This document shows, piece after piece, positions 61,104-64,000 of a DNA stretch of 64,000 bases. Numbering within the stretch: position 1 is the first letter of the stretch; every line of letters begins with the position of its first letter. The translations under genes and the position numbers were made by a program. The notes beneath the pieces were generated by a model. It made no database searches. It saw only the letters and a program-made list of their open reading frames with translations, and was not told where the DNA came from. This stretch comes from JAKACA01 sp963735115 (GTDB taxonomy: Bacteria; Actinomycetota; Acidimicrobiia; Acidimicrobiales; Bog-793), in assembly GCA_963735115.1 (NCBI GenBank), contig CAVTJR010000001.1, positions 248,001-312,000 of the forward strand, given 5' to 3'.

Positions 61104-61688
61104 TCAGAGCAACAGCCGACAGGCGATCCCGAGGTCGGAGACTGCACGGCTGTTGTCGAGGGTGCCGTGAATCCAGCTGAGGAGGGCCGAATTCCAGACG
61201 TGCCCGAGCATGCGCGTGCGCTCGGCGATGTCGGCGGGCGCCCCCTCGCCGGCGGCTTGGATCATGAGGCCCTCCATCGTCGTGGCCACCATCTCGCGAC
61301 ACTCCGTCACCCCCGGCTCGAGCGATGACATGGCGGCAAGGAGGGCAGCGACGAGTTTCGGCTGGCGGCTCATCGCCCGCATGGAACGCTCCAACAGGTT
61401 GGCAACGCGCTCGGCCGAGCTGTCGCCCTTCACGGGGGCGTCAGTCAGGACCTCGGCGAGCTGGTCGATCCAGTACACGAGAGACGCCGCCAGCAGGTGA
61501 TCCTTCGAGTTGAAATACCGGTAGACCGTCCCGAGGGCGACGTCCGCCCGCTCGGCGACGTCACGCATCTGCACGGCCTCGTAACCGCCGTCGGAGGCGA
61601 GCGTCATGGCCGCTTCCATCACACGTCGGCGCCGCTCCTGTTGGGAGCCGCGCAGCTCGGTTGAAATTGAAACATGTTCCTGTTTCAT
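61104..61688 (-). CDS. TetR-family repressor, KstR-like
   Basis: This TetR-family regulator of about 194 residues has an N-terminal helix-turn-helix: RRRRVMEAAMTLASDGGYEA, then VQMRDVAERADVALGTVYRY and FNSKDHLLAASLVYWI, close in wording to KstR of mycobacteria. The ligand domain is divergent. The first codons (ATG 61688, MKQEHVSIST) are themselves part of a KstR-like palindrome (61663-61686), implying autoregulation. Another ATG at 61697 is possible. Its presumed targets are the adjacent thiolase, DUF35 and acyl-CoA dehydrogenase genes; the inducer would be an acyl-CoA intermediate (inference). Confidence 0.85.
   Translation of the reverse strand: MKQEHVSISTELRGSQQERRRRVMEAAMTLASDGGYEAVQMRDVAERADVALGTVYRYFNSKDHLLAASLVYWIDQLAEVLTDAPVKGDSSAERVANLLERSMRAMSRQPKLVAALLAAMSSLEPGVTECREMVATTMEGLMIQAAGEGAPADIAERTRMLGHVWNSALLSWIHGTLDNSRAVSDLGIACRLLL
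61663..61686. promoter_or_regulatory. KstR-like operator 3, overlapping the TetR gene start
   Basis: GAAATTGAAACATGTTCCTG and the following TTTC align with operator 1 at most positions (core AACATGTTC identical). It lies within the first codons of the TetR gene. A repressor bound here would block its own promoter, consistent with autoregulation and perhaps with a leaderless transcript. Confidence 0.6.
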
Positions 61689-61733
61689 TCGGCCCAACGG
61701 TAGCGTGCGCGCCCTGGCGCGGACGGCTGAAGC

Positions 61734-62279
61734 TCAGGGTCCGTCGCGTTCGCGCAGGAGCGCTTCCAGCCGATCCACGAAGGGCACCTGGGCGGGCAGG
61801 AGCTTGCGTCGCGCCTGCGCCGCAGACACCCACTCCGCCCGCGCGATCTCGGGGAAGCGGCGGAGCGAGCCAGAACGCGGCGGCCACTCCAGCTCGAATT
61901 CGTTGCTCACGACCGTCGAGGTGTCGAGGTCGCCTTCGACGGCCCAGACGTGTACGAGCTTGCCGCCCCGCTGGGTGACGGACCCGAGGTCGATCCGCTC
62001 GCCGCCGGGCGGCGGCGACCCGAGCTCCTCGGCGAACTCGCGAGAGGCGGCCGACAGCGCCTCCTCCTCCGGCTCGTGCTCTCCCTTCGGCACACTCCAC
62101 CAGCCGTCGTCCCGACGGGCGAAGAACGGACCGCCCGGCAGGGCGATCAGGACCTCGAGCCCTCTTGCCTCGGGGCGGCTGGCCCCCTCGACGCCGCCGG
62201 TCGGCGCGGGGCCGCCGGCGGCGTCAGGGTTGTTCCTCCGCCGGAACAGCAGCAGGCCGGCACTGACTCGTGCCACCAC
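61734..62279 (-). CDS. Nudix hydrolase
   Basis: This 181-residue Nudix protein has the full Nudix box GEHEPEEEALSAASREFAEE (G-x5-E-x7-REUxEE). An insertion of about 25 residues (NNPDAAGGPAPTGGVEGAS) follows the first strand LLLFRRR, and the substrate loop FFARRDDGWWSVPKG is typical of a group of actinobacterial Nudix proteins. Its target may be a nucleotide sugar or a diphosphoinositol-like substrate. It lies 28 bp downstream of the mutase gene on the same strand. Confidence 0.85.
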   Translation of the reverse strand: MVARVSAGLLLFRRRNNPDAAGGPAPTGGVEGASRPEARGLEVLIALPGGPFFARRDDGWWSVPKGEHEPEEEALSAASREFAEELGSPPPGGERIDLGSVTQRGGKLVHVWAVEGDLDTSTVVSNEFELEWPPRSGSLRRFPEIARAEWVSAAQARRKLLPAQVPFVDRLEALLRERDGP

Positions 62280-62307
62280 CGTCAGACGACCCAGCCGGAG
62301 CGGCCGC

Positions 62308-63966
62308 TCAGATGCTTGCCGTCTCGCGCCAGCGGCCGAAGACGTCGGCCAGGGCGTTCATGATCTCGCCGACCGTGGCGTAGGTGAGGACAGCTTCGTG
62401 GACCGCCGGCATGAGGTTGCAGTCCGGCCTGGCGGCCGTCGCCCGAACCTCGGCGAGGGCACCCTCGACGGCGTCACTCGAGCGTCTCGAGCGAACGTCG
62501 GCGAGACGCTTGTTCTGGAGCTCCTCGACCTCGTGGCCGATCTGGAGGATCGGCGGCGGGTCCTCCTCGTTACCTTCGAAGTACCCGGTCACGCCGACGA
62601 CCACGCGGCGCTTGGCAGATACCTTCTGCTCATAGGCATAGGCGGCGTCAGCGATCTCGGACTGGAACCAGCCTTCGTCGATGCCGGCGTAGACGCCTTC
62701 GAGCATCGACCCGTTCCCGAGCTCGTCGAGGTGGGCGAAGACCTCCTCCGCTTGACGCTCCAACTCGTCGGTGAGCGCCTCCAGGAAGTACGAGCCCCCG
62801 AGGGGGTCGGCGACGTTGGTGACGCCGGTCTCGTGGGCGATGACCTGTTGCGTCCGTAAGGCGATGCGAGCGGCCTTCTCCGTCGGAAGGGCGAGCACTT
62901 CGTCCATCGAATTCGTATGCAGGCTCTGCGTACCACCGAGGACTCCGGCGAGCGCCTCGATGGCGGTGCGCACGATGTTGACCTCCGGCTGCTGAGCGGT
63001 CAGGGAGCAGCCCGCCGTCTGGGTATGGAACCGCAGCTGCAGCGAGCGTTCGCTCTCGGCTCCGTAGCGCTCCCGCAACCAGCGCGCCCAGATACGACGC
63101 GCCGCCCGGTACTTGGCGATCTCCTCGAAGAAGTCGAGATGGGCGTTGAAGAAGAAGCTCAAACGGGGCGCGAACTCATCTACCGGCAGTCCGGCGGCCA
63201 CGGCCGCCTCCACGTAGGCGAATCCGTTGGCGAGCGTGAAGGCGAGCTCCTGGGCGGCGGTCGAGCCGGCTTCGCGGATGTGGTAGCCCGAGACCGACAC
63301 GGTGTTCCACTTCGGCATCTCCGCCGAGCAATAGCGGATCATGTCGGTGACAATCCGCACCGAGGGGCGGGGCGGGAACACGTACTCCTTCTGGGCTTGG
63401 TACTCCTTCAAGATGTCGTTCTGGATCGTGCCACCGAGCGCCCGCCGCGGCGTCCCGCTCTTCTCGGCAGCGGCGAGGTACATCGCCAGCAGGACGGCGG
63501 CCGGGGAGTTGATCGTCATCGACGTCGTCACGCTGGCGAGGTCGATGCCGGCGAAGAGGTCCTCCACGTCGGCCAAGGTGTCGACGGCCACGCCGCAACG
63601 ACCGACCTCGCCGAGGCATTCGGGGTCATCGGAGTCGCGGCCCATCAACGTCGGCAGGTCGAAGGCGGTCGACAGGCCGTCACCACCGGAACGGAGGATC
63701 TCCTTGAAGCGGACGTTCGTGTCCTCAGCGGTGCCGAAGCCGGCGAACAGGCGCATGGTCCACAACTTCGAGCGGTACATGGAGGCATGCGGGCCCCGCG
63801 TGTAGGGGTAGAGGCCTGGGAGCTCGTCGCCAGGGCCGTAGACGGGCTCGACGGGGACGCCCGAGAGCGTCTCGAAGTCGGTGTCGCGCAGCGGTGTCGT
63901 CTCGTACTGTCGACGCCACTCGCTCCAGTTGCCCGATGCCGCCTCACCGGCGCCGCTGTCTGTCAC
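62308..63966 (-). CDS. Methylmalonyl-CoA mutase-type large subunit without B12 domain
   Basis: This 552-residue acyl-CoA mutase alpha subunit is a TIM barrel that rearranges the carbon skeleton with adenosylcobalamin bound by a separate small subunit. In MCM a tyrosine and an arginine define substrate choice. Here the tyrosine is kept in HASMYRSKLWTMRLFAGF and the arginine in PPRPSVRIVTDMI, so methylmalonyl-CoA or a close relative is favoured over isobutyryl- or 2-hydroxyisobutyryl-CoA. The C-terminal B12 domain is absent, as expected for split mutases; no small subunit or MeaB-type chaperone lies in the window. It starts with GTG at 63966. Confidence 0.88.
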   Translation of the reverse strand: MTDSGAGEAASGNWSEWRRQYETTPLRDTDFETLSGVPVEPVYGPGDELPGLYPYTRGPHASMYRSKLWTMRLFAGFGTAEDTNVRFKEILRSGGDGLSTAFDLPTLMGRDSDDPECLGEVGRCGVAVDTLADVEDLFAGIDLASVTTSMTINSPAAVLLAMYLAAAEKSGTPRRALGGTIQNDILKEYQAQKEYVFPPRPSVRIVTDMIRYCSAEMPKWNTVSVSGYHIREAGSTAAQELAFTLANGFAYVEAAVAAGLPVDEFAPRLSFFFNAHLDFFEEIAKYRAARRIWARWLRERYGAESERSLQLRFHTQTAGCSLTAQQPEVNIVRTAIEALAGVLGGTQSLHTNSMDEVLALPTEKAARIALRTQQVIAHETGVTNVADPLGGSYFLEALTDELERQAEEVFAHLDELGNGSMLEGVYAGIDEGWFQSEIADAAYAYEQKVSAKRRVVVGVTGYFEGNEEDPPPILQIGHEVEELQNKRLADVRSRRSSDAVEGALAEVRATAARPDCNLMPAVHEAVLTYATVGEIMNALADVFGRWRETASI

Positions 63967-64000
63967 GTCATGAGTCTACGAGGCCGTCCCTGCCGACTCG

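Overview
The window is high-GC, densely coding chromosomal DNA from an actinobacterium, most likely of the class Acidimicrobiia. The evidence is inferential. Two secreted proteins carry tandem GYWLV/FGDA repeats of a kind common in that class. Mycothiol-type DinB/MDMPI proteins, a furA-katG pair, a KstR-like TetR regulator with Ltp-type thiolases and DUF35 proteins, and tRNA genes without encoded CCA also fit. No rRNA, CRISPR array, plasmid or phage module is visible.

Layout. 0-16.5 kb: envelope and secreted proteins (a partial IPT/Fn3/GYWLV protein, two paralogous L,D-transpeptidases of which one has a lectin domain, a DUF3048 protein, lipoproteins, and a polysaccharide deacetylase with a 126-bp tandem repeat). 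Among these lie small redox and regulatory genes: flavodoxin, tyrosine phenol-lyase, DUF899, and an ArsR/AHSA1 pair. 16.5-22.8 kb: enoyl-CoA hydratase, katG-fur, an unusual ATPase-like/XRE/cupin fusion facing a universal stress protein, and a cysteine-less carboxymuconolactone decarboxylase homologue. 22.9-31.6 kb: a minus-strand operon for a molybdenum enzyme of the DMSO reductase family. It holds a Tat-exported catalytic subunit with an N-terminal H-x3-C-x3-C cluster motif, a four-cluster ferredoxin subunit, an NrfD membrane subunit, a TorD chaperone, a 585-residue multi-cluster ferredoxin hub and a DinB-like protein. A divergent HTH regulator with a Cys/His-rich C-terminus faces it. 31.6-38.8 kb: a broken beta-helix gene, a fused ABC exporter, an Nramp-family transporter behind a long leader with short ORFs, and a membrane-anchored phosphodiester glycosidase-like protein.

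39.0-43.6 kb is bounded by a 48-bp direct repeat of the 3' half of tRNA-Glu(CTC). It looks like an integrated island whose integrase has been lost. Inside are an ECF sigma/anti-sigma pair, two secreted proteins, a decayed gene and an IS3 transposase remnant. The sigma gene and the first secreted gene face each other across a perfect 12-bp inverted repeat that reads as two divergent copies of one promoter.

43.8-55.2 kb: Nudix, MDMPI, a lipoprotein, a SIS/GH38 alpha-mannosidase pair, hisS, tRNA-Gln(CTG), a YdcF-like protein, gltX and a small ferredoxin. 55.3-61.7 kb: an acyl-CoA catabolic cluster (two SCP-x-type thiolases, a tandem DUF35 protein, an acyl-CoA dehydrogenase and a KstR-like TetR regulator) with three matching operator palindromes, so it appears to be a compact, self-regulated regulon. 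The window ends with a Nudix hydrolase and a methylmalonyl-CoA-mutase-type large subunit lacking a B12 domain.
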